In this document: in pieces, positions 52,748-61,892 of the stretch
Layout: every line of letters begins with the position of its first letter
How positions within the stretch are numbered: the stretch's first letter is position 1
Source of the DNA: Chryseobacterium gallinarum
Lineage (GTDB): Bacteria > Bacteroidota > Bacteroidia > Flavobacteriales > Weeksellaceae
Reading direction: 5' to 3'
Length of the DNA: 64,000 nt
Assembly (NCBI RefSeq): GCF_001021975.1
Contig: NZ_CP009928.1
Coordinates: forward strand, 806,001 to 870,000
Made by a program: the position numbers and the translations under genes
The notes under the pieces: model-generated
Database searches by the model: none
Seen by the model: the letters and a program-made list of their open reading frames with translations, nothing else
What the model was told of the DNA's origin: nothing

Positions 52748-53536
52748 TTAATTGTTACCCGAGACAGCAGAATTGCCCTTTAATTTCCGTACCTCATCTT
52801 TCAGTTCTTGTAACATTCTGATAATGGCAATATTGTCCAATTGAAAATCATCCTTTGAAAATTCCTGTGTAGCGATGCTGCTGGCATATTGCCATATCTC
52901 CAAAATATCTGAAAGGTGTATTTCGTATGATTTGTAAAACACATTGTCGGCAGAAACTTCCAAACTGTCTTTATTTACTTTCAGCAGGCGTTTATAGGTA
53001 ATTCCTTCGCTTCGTGTTAAGAATACATACGTCTTGCCAGTTCTTATATCAGCAAGGTTTTCTACATATTTTCCGATGATGAACGAATTGTCTTTGTGCG
53101 GAGGCATGGAAGCACCGTCCGCAGGAAAAGCCCTGTATTTTCCACCTTTCAGAAACGGTAATGAAATGGTTTGCAGGCTTTCGATATATTCGGGATCTGC
53201 ATAGCCGTTCAGGTAGCCCATTGATGCTTTGTGGGGAATGATTTCGATTTTGTTTTCGCCTGCATTATCCACTTTGATGGGAAGCAGAATACGGTTATCG
53301 GGCAGTTCTAAAATTTCTTTTAGCGGGATTTTTCGTAAATCGACCGAAACCAACAAATCAATGCTCACGTGATAATAATGAGAAATTCTAAGCAATATCT
53401 CAATCGGTGGCTCTGTCGCTCCGTCTTCATATTTACCATAACGACCACGGGTAATAATCAGGTCATCCGCTACTTTTTGTTGCGAATACCCAAGCTGGTT
53501 GCGTAGATACCTTATGTTTTCTGATAATAATGACAT
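52748..53536 (-). CDS. XRE-S24 self-cleaving type repressor
   Basis: A 262-residue LexA/CI-like regulator. ATG 53536 (MSLLSENIRYLRNQLGYSQQ) starts the XRE helix-turn-helix (residues about 5-62). The S24 peptidase domain has the nucleophile Ser143 in PADGASMPPH and the general-base Lys182 in GITYKRLLK, 39 residues apart as in LexA. A possible cleavage site is the small-residue run ASMG at about 104-107. The C-terminal 30 residues form a predicted coiled coil (MLQELKDEVRKLKG). It is divergent from dinB-dnaE and its promoter lies inside an inverted repeat, so autorepression and DNA-damage induction through RecA are likely. Confidence 0.85.
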   Translation of the reverse strand: MSLLSENIRYLRNQLGYSQQKVADDLIITRGRYGKYEDGATEPPIEILLRISHYYHVSIDLLVSVDLRKIPLKEILELPDNRILLPIKVDNAGENKIEIIPHKASMGYLNGYADPEYIESLQTISLPFLKGGKYRAFPADGASMPPHKDNSFIIGKYVENLADIRTGKTYVFLTRSEGITYKRLLKVNKDSLEVSADNVFYKSYEIHLSDILEIWQYASSIATQEFSKDDFQLDNIAIIRMLQELKDEVRKLKGNSAVSGNN

Positions 53537-53544
53537 TGCTCCAA

Positions 53545-53579
53545 TTTGTAGCAACAAAGGTAAAATATTTTGCTACAAA
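53545..53579. promoter_or_regulatory. operator between the S24 repressor and dinB-dnaE
   Basis: TTTGTAGCA (53545-53553) and TGCTACAAA (53571-53579) are perfect inverted 9-mers separated by 17 bases. The repressor gene's -7 box TACCTTTG (53562-53555, leftward) lies between them. A likely dinB box, TAGATTTTG, follows at 53599-53607. Confidence 0.7.
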
Positions 53580-53613
53580 ACTTAGTAATTTTAAACAATA
53601 GATTTTGTGTGTT

Positions 53614-54762
53614 ATGGAAAGAACGATCGTCCATTGTGATTTAGACACCTTTTTTGTGTCAGTAGAACGTTTATTGAACAGCAACCTTGTTGGAAAACCA
53701 GTCCTAATCGGCGGTAGCTCCGACCGTGGCGTGGTGGCCTCGTGCAGTTATGAAGCCCGTAAATTCGGGGTGCATTCCGCTATGCCTATGCGGTTGGCGA
53801 GACAGCTCTGCCCCGAAGCCATATTGGTGCGTGGCGACCACGACCTGTACAGCAAGTATTCCAATATCGTAACGGAAATCATCGAAGAAAAAATACCTGT
53901 CGTTGAAAAAGCGAGTATAGATGAGCATTACCTCGATATGAGCGGAATGGATAAGTTTTTCGGTACGTGGAAACTCACACAGGAACTTCGTAAGCGTATC
54001 ATCAAGGAAACAGGTCTGCCTATCTCGTTCGGTCTATCTACCAATAAGACCGTGAGCAAGATAGCTACCGGAGAAGCTAAGCCTTGTGGCGAACGCAAGG
54101 TGGACGGTGGAACGGAAAAGCCATTTTTAGCTCCCCTTTCCATCCGCAAAATTCCGGGCATTGGCGACAAGACTTATCCTTTGCTCCGCAATATGGGTAT
54201 ATCCCATATTTATACTTTACAGCAGATGAATGTGTTTACAATGAAACAGGTCTTGGGCGAAAACGGAGTGAGTATCTGGAACAAAGCCAATGGCATTGAC
54301 AATAATGCGGTCATACCTTTTCATCAGCAAAAAAGTATGAGCAAGGAGCATACATTTGAACAGGATACCATTGATATGGAATTGTTGAGGAGGGTAATGC
54401 TTTCTATGGTGGATGAGCTGGCTTTCGACCTGCGGAAAGACGGCAGGCTCACTTCCTGTGTAACGGTCAAAATCCGTTACAGCAATTTCGATACGCATAC
54501 CACACAGGCCAAACTGGCTTTCACTTCGTCCGAAAGGACTATATCTGAAAAAGTGCTTCAACTGTTCCATAAGCTGTACAGCAGACGAATGTTGATAAGA
54601 CTGATTGGTGTCAAATTCAGCAACCTGATAGCAGGCAGCTATCAGGCGGATCTATTTGATGATACGCTCGAAGACATCAACCTTTCCAAAGCAATGGACA
54701 AGATTAGATTGCGTTACGGACACCATTCGGTAGTAAGGGGTTTTGCACTTTTAAATTCCTGA
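53614..54762 (+). CDS. dinB: Y-family DNA polymerase (Pol IV type)
   Basis: A 382-residue translesion polymerase. ATG 53614 (MERTIVHCDLDTFF) is used; the earlier TTG is in the probable promoter. The first catalytic Asp lies in HCDLDTFFVSVE, and the second acidic pair in KASIDEHYLDMSG (about 103). The thumb HhH region is IRKIPGIGDKTYPLL near 180 and the little-finger domain runs from about 245. It lacks a visible C-terminal zinc finger. No obvious beta-clamp motif of the full QLxLF kind was seen, though YQADLFDD near 350 is a candidate. It begins a two-gene operon with dnaE. Confidence 0.92.
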   Translation: MERTIVHCDLDTFFVSVERLLNSNLVGKPVLIGGSSDRGVVASCSYEARKFGVHSAMPMRLARQLCPEAILVRGDHDLYSKYSNIVTEIIEEKIPVVEKASIDEHYLDMSGMDKFFGTWKLTQELRKRIIKETGLPISFGLSTNKTVSKIATGEAKPCGERKVDGGTEKPFLAPLSIRKIPGIGDKTYPLLRNMGISHIYTLQQMNVFTMKQVLGENGVSIWNKANGIDNNAVIPFHQQKSMSKEHTFEQDTIDMELLRRVMLSMVDELAFDLRKDGRLTSCVTVKIRYSNFDTHTTQAKLAFTSSERTISEKVLQLFHKLYSRRMLIRLIGVKFSNLIAGSYQADLFDDTLEDINLSKAMDKIRLRYGHHSVVRGFALLNS

Positions 54763-54768
54763 TTTGCT

Positions 54769-57708
54769 ATGTTACTCAATCTGCACAGTTATTATAGTCT
54801 GCGGTACGGAACAATGAGCCTTACGGAACTCATTGAACATATCCGTACCAATGGGTATGATACGGCCGTGCTGACCGATATCAACAATTCATCTGCCACC
54901 TTGGATTTCATACGGCTTTGTACAGATGCTGGGATACGGGGTTTGGCAGGAATGGAATTTAGAAACGACAATCAATTGTTGTACGTGGGCATTGCCAAAA
55001 ACGAAATGGGCTTTAAGGAACTCAACGACCTGATGACCTTTGCCAACCGCTACAAATCGGCTTTGCCTGCCATTGCTCCGGAATTTAAAAACGTTTTTGT
55101 CATTTATCCCTTTGGCTCTATTTCAGAAACGAATTTAAAGGATAATGAATACATCGGCATACGACCCCACGAGGTCAATAAATTCATAGTAGCTCCAAAG
55201 AAATATTTGGAACGCTATATCATCCTGCAACCTGTATCATTTAAAAGACAGGATTTTCAACTGCACAAGCAGTTAAGGGCTATCGACAACAATATCCTTA
55301 TATCCCAATTGGAACAAATGCAGGTAGCCCGTGAGGATGAGGTTTTTATGAGCCTGACAGAACTCAACAAAACATACAGTCCTGTACCCAAACTCATCGA
55401 GAATACCCAACATTTGTTGTCGGAGTGTAATTTCAACTTCGATTTCAAAACCAGTAAGAACCGTAAGACCTTTACAGGGAACCGTTACGATGACAAACAG
55501 TTATTGTACAAATACGCAATGGACGGATTTGGCAGAAGATATGGAGCAGACGATAAACGGGCAAAAGAGCGTGTGCTGAAAGAACTGGATATTATCGATA
55601 ACCTCAACTTTTCAAGCTACTTCTTGATTACCGATGACATTTGCCGATATGCAAGAAGCCGGGATTTCCACTATGTGGGCAGAGGTAGCGGGGCGAACAG
55701 TATTGTAGCCTATTGTTTGGGCATTACCGATGTTTGTCCCATTGAGCTGAACCTGTATTTTGAACGTTTTCTAAATCCAAAAAGGAAAAGTCCGCCCGAT
55801 TTTGACATTGATTTCTCCTGGAGGGACAGGGACGAAATGTATGCTTACATTTTCAACCGATACCAGAGTGAACATACCGCCCTGATGGGTGCAATGGGTA
55901 CGTTTCGTGACCGCAGTATTATCCGTGAGTTGGGTAAGGTTTACGGATTGCCCAAAAGCGAAATAGACAGACTCATACAAGAGCCTGATAATATGCTCAA
56001 CAAAAATGAAGTAACCCATACTATATTGTCCGTTTATAACCAAATGGCAGATTTTCCAAACCAACGGACGATACACGCTTCGGGCGTTTTGATTTCTGAC
56101 AATCCACTCACTTGTTATTCCGCATTGGATTATCCCCCAAAGGGATTGCCTACGGTACAGTTCGATATGTATGTAGCAGAGGATATTGGCTTTGAAAAGT
56201 TCGATATTCTTTCCCAAAGAGGTATCGGACACATCAAGGATTGCAGGGAGCTTATCCGCATTAATAAGGGGGTGACGATAGATACTTCAACCCCCAAACG
56301 GTTCTTTACCGACCCTATTATTGCGGAGCAACTGCGTTCGGCAAATACAGTCGGTTGCTTTTATATCGAAAGTCCGGCAATGCGACAACTGATTAGTAAA
56401 TTACGGTGCGATAACTACCTCACATTGGTCGCTGCCAGCTCTATCATTCGTCCGGGTGTAGCTTCATCAGGAATGATGCAGGCATATATCGAACGCCATT
56501 TGAACCCCGAAAAGGTTGAATATATCCACCCCGCATTCAAAGAACAATTAGAGGACACTTATGGTATAATGGTCTATCAGGAAGATGTGATGAAAATCGG
56601 GCATCATTTCGGGGGACTGGATTTGGCGGAAGCCGATGTATTGAGGCGGATGATGAGCGGTAAATACCGAAACGTCAACCACCTTGCCGAGATTGAGGAC
56701 AGATACCACAGCAACTGCCGTGAGAAAGGTTATCCCGAACACATTGCCAAAGAAGTATGGCGACAGATGCAGTCGTTTGCAGGCTACAGTTTCAATAAGG
56801 CTCACAGTGCTTCCTTTGCCGTAGAAAGCTATCAGAGTTTGTTTCTGAAAACGTACTATCCATTGGAATTTATGGTCAGTGTGTTGAATAATTACGGTGG
56901 CTTTTATTCCCGTGAAGTTTATATCAATGAAGCAAGGAAGGCAGGCGGAAATATCTGTTTGCCTTGCGTAAACAAAAGTGTGTACGACACGAGTATCGAG
57001 GGCAACGATATTTATCTGGGCTTCGATTGCCTTTTAAATCTTGAAAACAAGCTGGCACAGCTTATCTCCGAAGAACGGAAACGCAACGGAGATTATTCGA
57101 GTTTGGAAAATTTCCACCTGCGTACAGGTGCAGGATTGGAACAGATGATTATCCTTATACGCTCGGGAGCATTCCGATTTTTGGGTGCTGGCAAAAAGGA
57201 ATTGCTTTGGGAAGCTCATTTGTTGCTGAATAAAAACAGGAATACTCATTTGCAAGTCGGTCAGTTGTTTTCCACTAATGCTGAAAAACCGCAGCTTCCC
57301 GTATTCGTTACGGATGAATTGGAAAACCTCTACGATGAAATTGAACTGATGGGATTTCCGGTATCGGGTAGTATTTTCGACCTTGCTAAATCCGATTATA
57401 GGGGCAATGCCGATGCAAAAACATTGGCATCATCTAATGGGAAGATTGTCAGAGTGGTTGCTCATTTGGTCGCTTCAAAAACAGTGAGGACAAAAAACGG
57501 CTCATTGATGAAGTTCGGTACTTTTATTGATCACAACGGCGACTTTATAGATACGGTGCATTTCACACAAAGCCTGCAAAAATCCCCCTTACGTGGCAAA
57601 GGACTTTATCTGATCGAGGGCAAAGCAACGGTAGACTATGATTGCCCAGCAATAGAAGTACACCGTTGTGCGATGATGCCCATTAAACCAGATCCAAGAA
57701 GTGTTTAG
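54769..57708 (+). CDS. dnaE: DNA polymerase III alpha-like subunit, short (error-prone type)
   Basis: A 979-residue C-family polymerase, shorter than replicative DnaE (about 1,160). The PHP domain opens NLHSYYSLRYG, losing part of the metal-binding HxH seen in active PHP domains. Palm acidic residues are PPDFDIDFSWRDRDE near 343; YHYVGRGSGANSIVAYCLG-type sequence precedes it near 302. SFNKAHSASFAVESYQS near 680 and the helix-hairpin-helix region after 760 are typical. The C-terminal tau-binding domain appears to be absent. Six bases after dinB, with an S24 repressor opposite, it resembles the dnaE2/ImuC mutagenesis polymerases rather than a replicative one. Confidence 0.9.
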   Translation: MLLNLHSYYSLRYGTMSLTELIEHIRTNGYDTAVLTDINNSSATLDFIRLCTDAGIRGLAGMEFRNDNQLLYVGIAKNEMGFKELNDLMTFANRYKSALPAIAPEFKNVFVIYPFGSISETNLKDNEYIGIRPHEVNKFIVAPKKYLERYIILQPVSFKRQDFQLHKQLRAIDNNILISQLEQMQVAREDEVFMSLTELNKTYSPVPKLIENTQHLLSECNFNFDFKTSKNRKTFTGNRYDDKQLLYKYAMDGFGRRYGADDKRAKERVLKELDIIDNLNFSSYFLITDDICRYARSRDFHYVGRGSGANSIVAYCLGITDVCPIELNLYFERFLNPKRKSPPDFDIDFSWRDRDEMYAYIFNRYQSEHTALMGAMGTFRDRSIIRELGKVYGLPKSEIDRLIQEPDNMLNKNEVTHTILSVYNQMADFPNQRTIHASGVLISDNPLTCYSALDYPPKGLPTVQFDMYVAEDIGFEKFDILSQRGIGHIKDCRELIRINKGVTIDTSTPKRFFTDPIIAEQLRSANTVGCFYIESPAMRQLISKLRCDNYLTLVAASSIIRPGVASSGMMQAYIERHLNPEKVEYIHPAFKEQLEDTYGIMVYQEDVMKIGHHFGGLDLAEADVLRRMMSGKYRNVNHLAEIEDRYHSNCREKGYPEHIAKEVWRQMQSFAGYSFNKAHSASFAVESYQSLFLKTYYPLEFMVSVLNNYGGFYSREVYINEARKAGGNICLPCVNKSVYDTSIEGNDIYLGFDCLLNLENKLAQLISEERKRNGDYSSLENFHLRTGAGLEQMIILIRSGAFRFLGAGKKELLWEAHLLLNKNRNTHLQVGQLFSTNAEKPQLPVFVTDELENLYDEIELMGFPVSGSIFDLAKSDYRGNADAKTLASSNGKIVRVVAHLVASKTVRTKNGSLMKFGTFIDHNGDFIDTVHFTQSLQKSPLRGKGLYLIEGKATVDYDCPAIEVHRCAMMPIKPDPRSV

Positions 57709-57995
57709 GGTTTGTGGCTGATATAGTTTTGCTCCAATATGCTCAGTATATCCGTTTCTTTATAGATGATCTTGCCCCCAATCTGTATAAACGGCAGGAT
57801 ATTATCATCACGGTATTGCTGGAGTGTGCGTTTGCTGATGTGTATCAGCTTGCACACGTCTTCGCCGGATAGGTAAATTTCCCCGTTCATTACAGGGCGG
57901 TAGTTTTTCAGTATCTCTTCGATACGCTTTCTCAATAGAGTTATCATCTCCTGATGGGCGATGATTTCTTCGGCTTCATTCGTCAGTAGATCCAT
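57705..57995 (-). CDS. excisionase-like HTH protein
   Basis: A 96-residue protein with a C-terminal MerR-type winged helix: YLSGEDVCKLIHISKRTLQQYRDDNILPFIQIGG-type sequence at about 42-75, followed by IYKETDILSIL. The N-terminal part is a coiled coil (EMITLLRKRIEEILKNY). In Bacteroidetes elements such pairs act as Xis or regulatory factors for excision. It overlaps the next HTH gene by 20 bases and converges with dnaE with a four-base overlap of ends. Confidence 0.82.
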   Translation of the reverse strand: MDLLTNEAEEIIAHQEMITLLRKRIEEILKNYRPVMNGEIYLSGEDVCKLIHISKRTLQQYRDDNILPFIQIGGKIIYKETDILSILEQNYISHKP

Positions 57996-58287
57996 TGTCG
58001 TTGATATTGTAGGGATACCCGGCTTTAAGTAAAGTCAGTACGTCCGAAAGTTTGTAATAATTTTTACGGTTTAATTTGGAGTATGGCAATAGCCCCTTGT
58101 CTTTATAGGTCTGCAAAGTCCGTTTGGTAATGTTCATCATCAAACACACTTCCTGGTTATCCAGCCATTTTTCTTCTTTGAAAATCGGGGTATATTTTCG
58201 TGTGGCACTTTCGGTCAGTTCCAAAAGTGCCTTTAGCTCATTTGTCATTCCGTCAAATGCGGATTTTTGTATTGCGATAACTTCCAT
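57976..58287 (-). CDS. excisionase-like HTH protein
   Basis: A 103-residue relative of the downstream protein. The HTH is WLDNQEVCLMMNITKRTLQTY (residues about 42-62), then GLLPYSKLNRKNYYKLSDVL. The N-terminal KSAFDGMTNELKALLELTE is helical. The two genes are tandem paralogues, overlap by 20 bases and are probably co-translated. DNA-bending for excision or control of tra genes is the likely role. Confidence 0.82.
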   Translation of the reverse strand: MEVIAIQKSAFDGMTNELKALLELTESATRKYTPIFKEEKWLDNQEVCLMMNITKRTLQTYKDKGLLPYSKLNRKNYYKLSDVLTLLKAGYPYNINDNGSTDE

Positions 58288-58404
58288 AGTTTGCTCAATT
58301 TTTCTGTGGAAGTCGAATTTATAAAGGCTTGTTACAGGGTTGAGGAATGTTGCACCCGTTGGCGTTGAAAGGCAGTGTTTGGCGTTTTACATTTGCCATA
58401 AACG

Positions 58405-58437
58405 AAAATCGGATAACCTTTTGAGCTATCCGATTTT
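58405..58437. terminator. bidirectional terminator
   Basis: AAAATCGGATA / TATCCGATTTT perfect stem with an 11-base loop, T-tracts on the right and left, downstream of the cation transporter gene. Confidence 0.85.
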
Positions 58438-58455
58438 TTGTTTTAAGTAAGTTGT

Positions 58456-59250
58456 TTATTTAGCAAGTTTCAATATTCTATACGCCCCCCTCGCTACAAT
58501 CATAAATACAATTGCTCCGATAATCAAATCGGGATAGCTTGAATTGAGCCAATGAACCAAAAGCCCTGCAACTATAACACCCGAATTGATAATAACATCG
58601 TTTGATGTAAAAATCATACTTGCCTGTATATGGGCTTCTTTGCTTTTGTTCTTTTGTAACAGATAAAGACAAAATACATTTGCGATAAGTGCCAAAACAG
58701 AAACAACAATCATCGTTTGAAAATCGGGCATTTTTTCAAAGCCTAAAAACCGTCTAACGACTTCCACAAAACCAATAACAGCTAACAGGATTTGAAAATA
58801 CCCTGCAAATTTGGCAATGTTGTTTTTTCGGGCTATTGTTCCACCCACAGCGAATAAAGCCAAAGCATAAACAATGCTGTCCGCAAGCATATCCAAACTA
58901 TCAGCTACCAAACCCATTGAGTTAGAAAAGAAACCAAAAAGTATTTCTATCCCGAAAAACAGAAAATTGATTATCAAAACCGTCCAAAGAAGTTTCCATT
59001 GATTATTGCTTGTATCTGTTTCAATAACCGCATTACTTTCTTCGGTTGAAATCAATGTTGTATTCAAATTCAAGGTTTCCAAAGCCGATAAAATCGGCTC
59101 TGGGTTTCCACTGTGATAAACATTCAATTTTCTGTTTGGAATATCAAATTCCAATGATTTTACCGTATCAAAGTTTTGCAACTTCATACGGATTAACTGC
59201 TCCTCACTTGGGCAATCCATTTTCGTAATATGGAATATGGTTTTGTTCAT
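58456..59250 (-). CDS. CDF-like cation transporter with N-terminal HMA-like domain
   Basis: A 264-residue inner-membrane protein. Residues about 1-70 resemble a heavy-metal-associated ferredoxin fold (FHITKMDCPSEEQLIRMKLQ), with the usual CxxC reduced to DCPSEE. Five to six helices follow; GLVADSLDMLADSIVYALALF and FTSNDVIINSGVIVAGLLV place acidic residues at the CDF metal sites. It probably exports a divalent or monovalent metal. It is three bases from the TonB receptor gene, so both are co-transcribed; together with the DUF6660 gene they look like a metal-handling cargo. Confidence 0.82.
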   Translation of the reverse strand: MNKTIFHITKMDCPSEEQLIRMKLQNFDTVKSLEFDIPNRKLNVYHSGNPEPILSALETLNLNTTLISTEESNAVIETDTSNNQWKLLWTVLIINFLFFGIEILFGFFSNSMGLVADSLDMLADSIVYALALFAVGGTIARKNNIAKFAGYFQILLAVIGFVEVVRRFLGFEKMPDFQTMIVVSVLALIANVFCLYLLQKNKSKEAHIQASMIFTSNDVIINSGVIVAGLLVHWLNSSYPDLIIGAIVFMIVARGAYRILKLAK

Positions 59251-59253
59251 CTT

Positions 59254-61425
59254 TTAAAGTTTAAATTTTATCCCACCGTTAATTATAAATCCGTCTAATG
59301 GTGCATAGATGTCTTTAAAAACAGGGTTGGTTATTGTTCCTGTATAAATGTTGTCAAAACGTGTTTGTCTTGTATCAAGGAAGTTTTCAAAGTTGATGTA
59401 CAAGGAAAACCGTTCCCAAATCTTTTCAGCCATAAAGCCACACATCACATAGTCTTTTCCTGTTGTTCCGTCATTCAGTTTTTGCGGACTGAAATAATAG
59501 GCTTCTAAACCAATCTTCCATTTATCCTCTATTTCATACATAAGTACAGAGTTAATGCGGTGTTTTGGGGTCAATGGATTTTCGGTATTTGTTCCGTTTT
59601 CAATCAATCGGGTATCGGTAAAGGTGTAGCCCAAAAACAATTTAAAATCATCGTAACCGATTTTGATATTTGTTTCTGTTCCTTTGGTATGAATGTAGCC
59701 CGATGAGTTGATGAACTGATAAACGTTTGCAGATGTATTTTGAAGCAATAACGGATTATCCAAATAAGTGTAAAAGAACAAATGATTTATGCTAAATGTC
59801 CAATCATCGCCCATATTAGTGCGGTAGTTGATGTCTGCATTTGCTCCGTAGCTTCTTTCTAATTTATTGGTGTTATCATCAATGGGCAGTACGTTTTGAT
59901 ATTGTATGCGTTCGCTTTCTTCCGTAAAAATGGTGGGTGTTTTATACCCAAATCCGCCCCCGATACGTGAAGTCAATCCGTTTGCAATCTGAAACAATGC
60001 TGATACTCTTGGTAAAAAAACAGCTCCGTAATCTATCACGTAATCCGTTCTTAAACCTGTTTCTAATTGAAGCCAATCCGTAGCCTTAAAAGAATTTTGA
60101 ACGAAAGCCCCGAATGTAGTTTGGTTGTAATCTCTTAACGGAAATGCGGTAATCTGTTTTTCTTTAAAATTGTCCGTCCAAACATTAACGCCTGTTACCC
60201 ATTCTGATTTTTCTTTGCTGTGGGTATAGCTTGCTTCGGTAAAAGTGGCTGTTTGCGTTCCCTCAAACTCGTAATTGGGAATGGCTGTATTGCGGTTAAA
60301 ATAACTTACGCTGTTCTTTATCTGTACAAAACTGTTTTCGTTTACCGTATGGTCAAAAACAAATTGGGTGGAATATCGTTGTGTTTTGTTTTCTTCAAAA
60401 TATTGGTGTGTGTTATCGCCTTTGTCTTTGATGTAAAGCATATCGCCACCCAAACGATTTTCAATGGTGGTGTTAATACCGAAGTTCATTTTTGTTTTAT
60501 CATTGAAGTAAACAAATAATTTAGGGTTCACTACATACCTTTCAAATTTAGGAATGGCAGAAAGCCCGATTTGTGCAGGGTCATAAGCTCCGTTGCGATT
60601 ATGCGAAGCAAATATTGTTGTTCCGATTTTCTTGAACTTCTGTCCGTAAAATCCGTTGATGTCCAAACCTCTGCCCGATGTTCCGTTTAAGTGAAAACGC
60701 AAATCCCTTTCTTCCGTTGGTGTCTTGGAAATCAGATTTACCAAACCTGCTATTGCTCCACCACCGTAGAGCGTAGAAGTTGAACCCTTAATAACTTCAA
60801 CCTGCTTTAAGTCAAGCGGTGGAATTTGCAACAAGCCTAACCCACTTGAAGCCCCCGAATAAATAGGAAAACCGTCTTTTAAGATTTGCGTATATCGTCC
60901 GTCAAGCCCTTGAATACGAATACTTGCGTTGGCACTTGTGGGCGATGTGGTTTGTACGTGAATACCTGTACTCTCACTCAAAAGCATACGAATATCCCCT
61001 GCTTTCATATTGCCTTTTTCGTCTAACTCCTCACTTCCTATAAACTCAATGCGTGTAGGGATATTTTGGATAGTTCTTGTGCTTCTCGTAGATGAAATGA
61101 CGATTTCTTCCAAATCTTCCGATTGTTCAGAAAGTAGGATTTCAATCGTGGTTGTATCTTCTAACGGAAAATTAAAACTGTCGGTATGTTGGGCAAAACC
61201 AATAAAACTAAACTGAATTTCCTGCAATCCGTTTGGAATACCTGTTAATATAACTTGTCCGTTTTCATCGGAAGTTGTTCCGATTGTAGTTCCTGTAACG
61301 TGTGCAGTTACGCCCATTATAGGTTCTTTTTTTTCGCTGTCCTTAATTACAGCTTTGAATGTATTTTGTGCATATACACAAAGGTTGAGTGCCATAAAAA
61401 ATGACACAATGAGAATTTTTTTCAT
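59254..61425 (-). CDS. TonB-dependent receptor with CarboxypepD plug extension
   Basis: A 723-residue outer-membrane receptor. ATG 61425 (MKKILIVSFFMALNLCVYAQ) starts a signal peptide. Residues about 22-105 are a CarboxypepD_reg-like beta domain (FKAVIKDSEKKEPIMGVTAHV). The plug covers about 115-235 (VISSTRSTRTIQNIPTRIEFI, LLSESTGIHVQTTSPTSANA, VEVIKGSTSTLYGGGAIAG), then the barrel, ending GGIKFKL. The receptor is of the small-metal-complex/siderophore type by its gene context with a CDF transporter and a DUF6660 protein. Confidence 0.9.
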   Translation of the reverse strand: MKKILIVSFFMALNLCVYAQNTFKAVIKDSEKKEPIMGVTAHVTGTTIGTTSDENGQVILTGIPNGLQEIQFSFIGFAQHTDSFNFPLEDTTTIEILLSEQSEDLEEIVISSTRSTRTIQNIPTRIEFIGSEELDEKGNMKAGDIRMLLSESTGIHVQTTSPTSANASIRIQGLDGRYTQILKDGFPIYSGASSGLGLLQIPPLDLKQVEVIKGSTSTLYGGGAIAGLVNLISKTPTEERDLRFHLNGTSGRGLDINGFYGQKFKKIGTTIFASHNRNGAYDPAQIGLSAIPKFERYVVNPKLFVYFNDKTKMNFGINTTIENRLGGDMLYIKDKGDNTHQYFEENKTQRYSTQFVFDHTVNENSFVQIKNSVSYFNRNTAIPNYEFEGTQTATFTEASYTHSKEKSEWVTGVNVWTDNFKEKQITAFPLRDYNQTTFGAFVQNSFKATDWLQLETGLRTDYVIDYGAVFLPRVSALFQIANGLTSRIGGGFGYKTPTIFTEESERIQYQNVLPIDDNTNKLERSYGANADINYRTNMGDDWTFSINHLFFYTYLDNPLLLQNTSANVYQFINSSGYIHTKGTETNIKIGYDDFKLFLGYTFTDTRLIENGTNTENPLTPKHRINSVLMYEIEDKWKIGLEAYYFSPQKLNDGTTGKDYVMCGFMAEKIWERFSLYINFENFLDTRQTRFDNIYTGTITNPVFKDIYAPLDGFIINGGIKFKL

Positions 61426-61511
61426 TGTAAAAATGATACTTAATGTGAATAAATGAATGATAGTGGTGTGATACACCACTTACAATTAGTCTGTGCTGAA
61501 AGCACTACACA

Positions 61512-61820
61512 TTAAGCAAGCTGTGGGGGATGCCAAACGGAAAAAGGAAAATCAGAAACAGGCGTTACAGTAATTATACTTAACTTTTTTTCAGGTTGTT
61601 TTACAGTATGGATAATTGAAAAATGAAATGTAGTTACTACAAAACCTGTACAGGTATTGCAACTAAAAAAAGGCGAACAACAATTATCACAATCTTGGTC
61701 GTCTTGTCCGTTTTGTCCTTGCTCGGTTGTATGCTCCTGCATACATTTATCTTCAATAAAAGTCGGTACTGCTGATAACAGCAATACATAGACAGCTAAT
61801 ATTAAAGATATAAATTTCAT
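61512..61820 (-). CDS. DUF6660-like cysteine-rich small protein
   Basis: A 102-residue predicted exported protein. ATG 61820 (MKFISLILAVYVLLLSAVPTF) begins a signal sequence. The mature part has a cysteine cluster (DQDCDNCCSPFFSCNTCTGF) plus another Cys near DKCMQEH, suited to bind a soft metal. Such proteins are, as I recall, common beside metal-efflux and TonB genes in Bacteroidota. A TACCTTTG box lies four bases before the start codon, so the message is almost leaderless. Confidence 0.7.
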   Translation of the reverse strand: MKFISLILAVYVLLLSAVPTFIEDKCMQEHTTEQGQNGQDDQDCDNCCSPFFSCNTCTGFVVTTFHFSIIHTVKQPEKKLSIITVTPVSDFPFSVWHPPQLA

Positions 61821-61824
61821 TCTG

Positions 61825-61832
61825 CAAAGGTA
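61825..61832 (-). promoter_or_regulatory. -7 box for the DUF6660-TonB-CDF operon
   Basis: TACCTTTG on the minus strand, four bases before ATG 61820. Confidence 0.55.
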
Positions 61833-61892
61833 GATAAAAATTAATTGCTTAAACCTCGCAACCAATATTTAAGTCATTGAGGTTGATAATTA

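Noticed and set aside
53605..53613. TTG 53605 as the start of dinB
   Set aside because: It lies in the probable -7 box and adds only three residues before a normal MERTIVHCD start.
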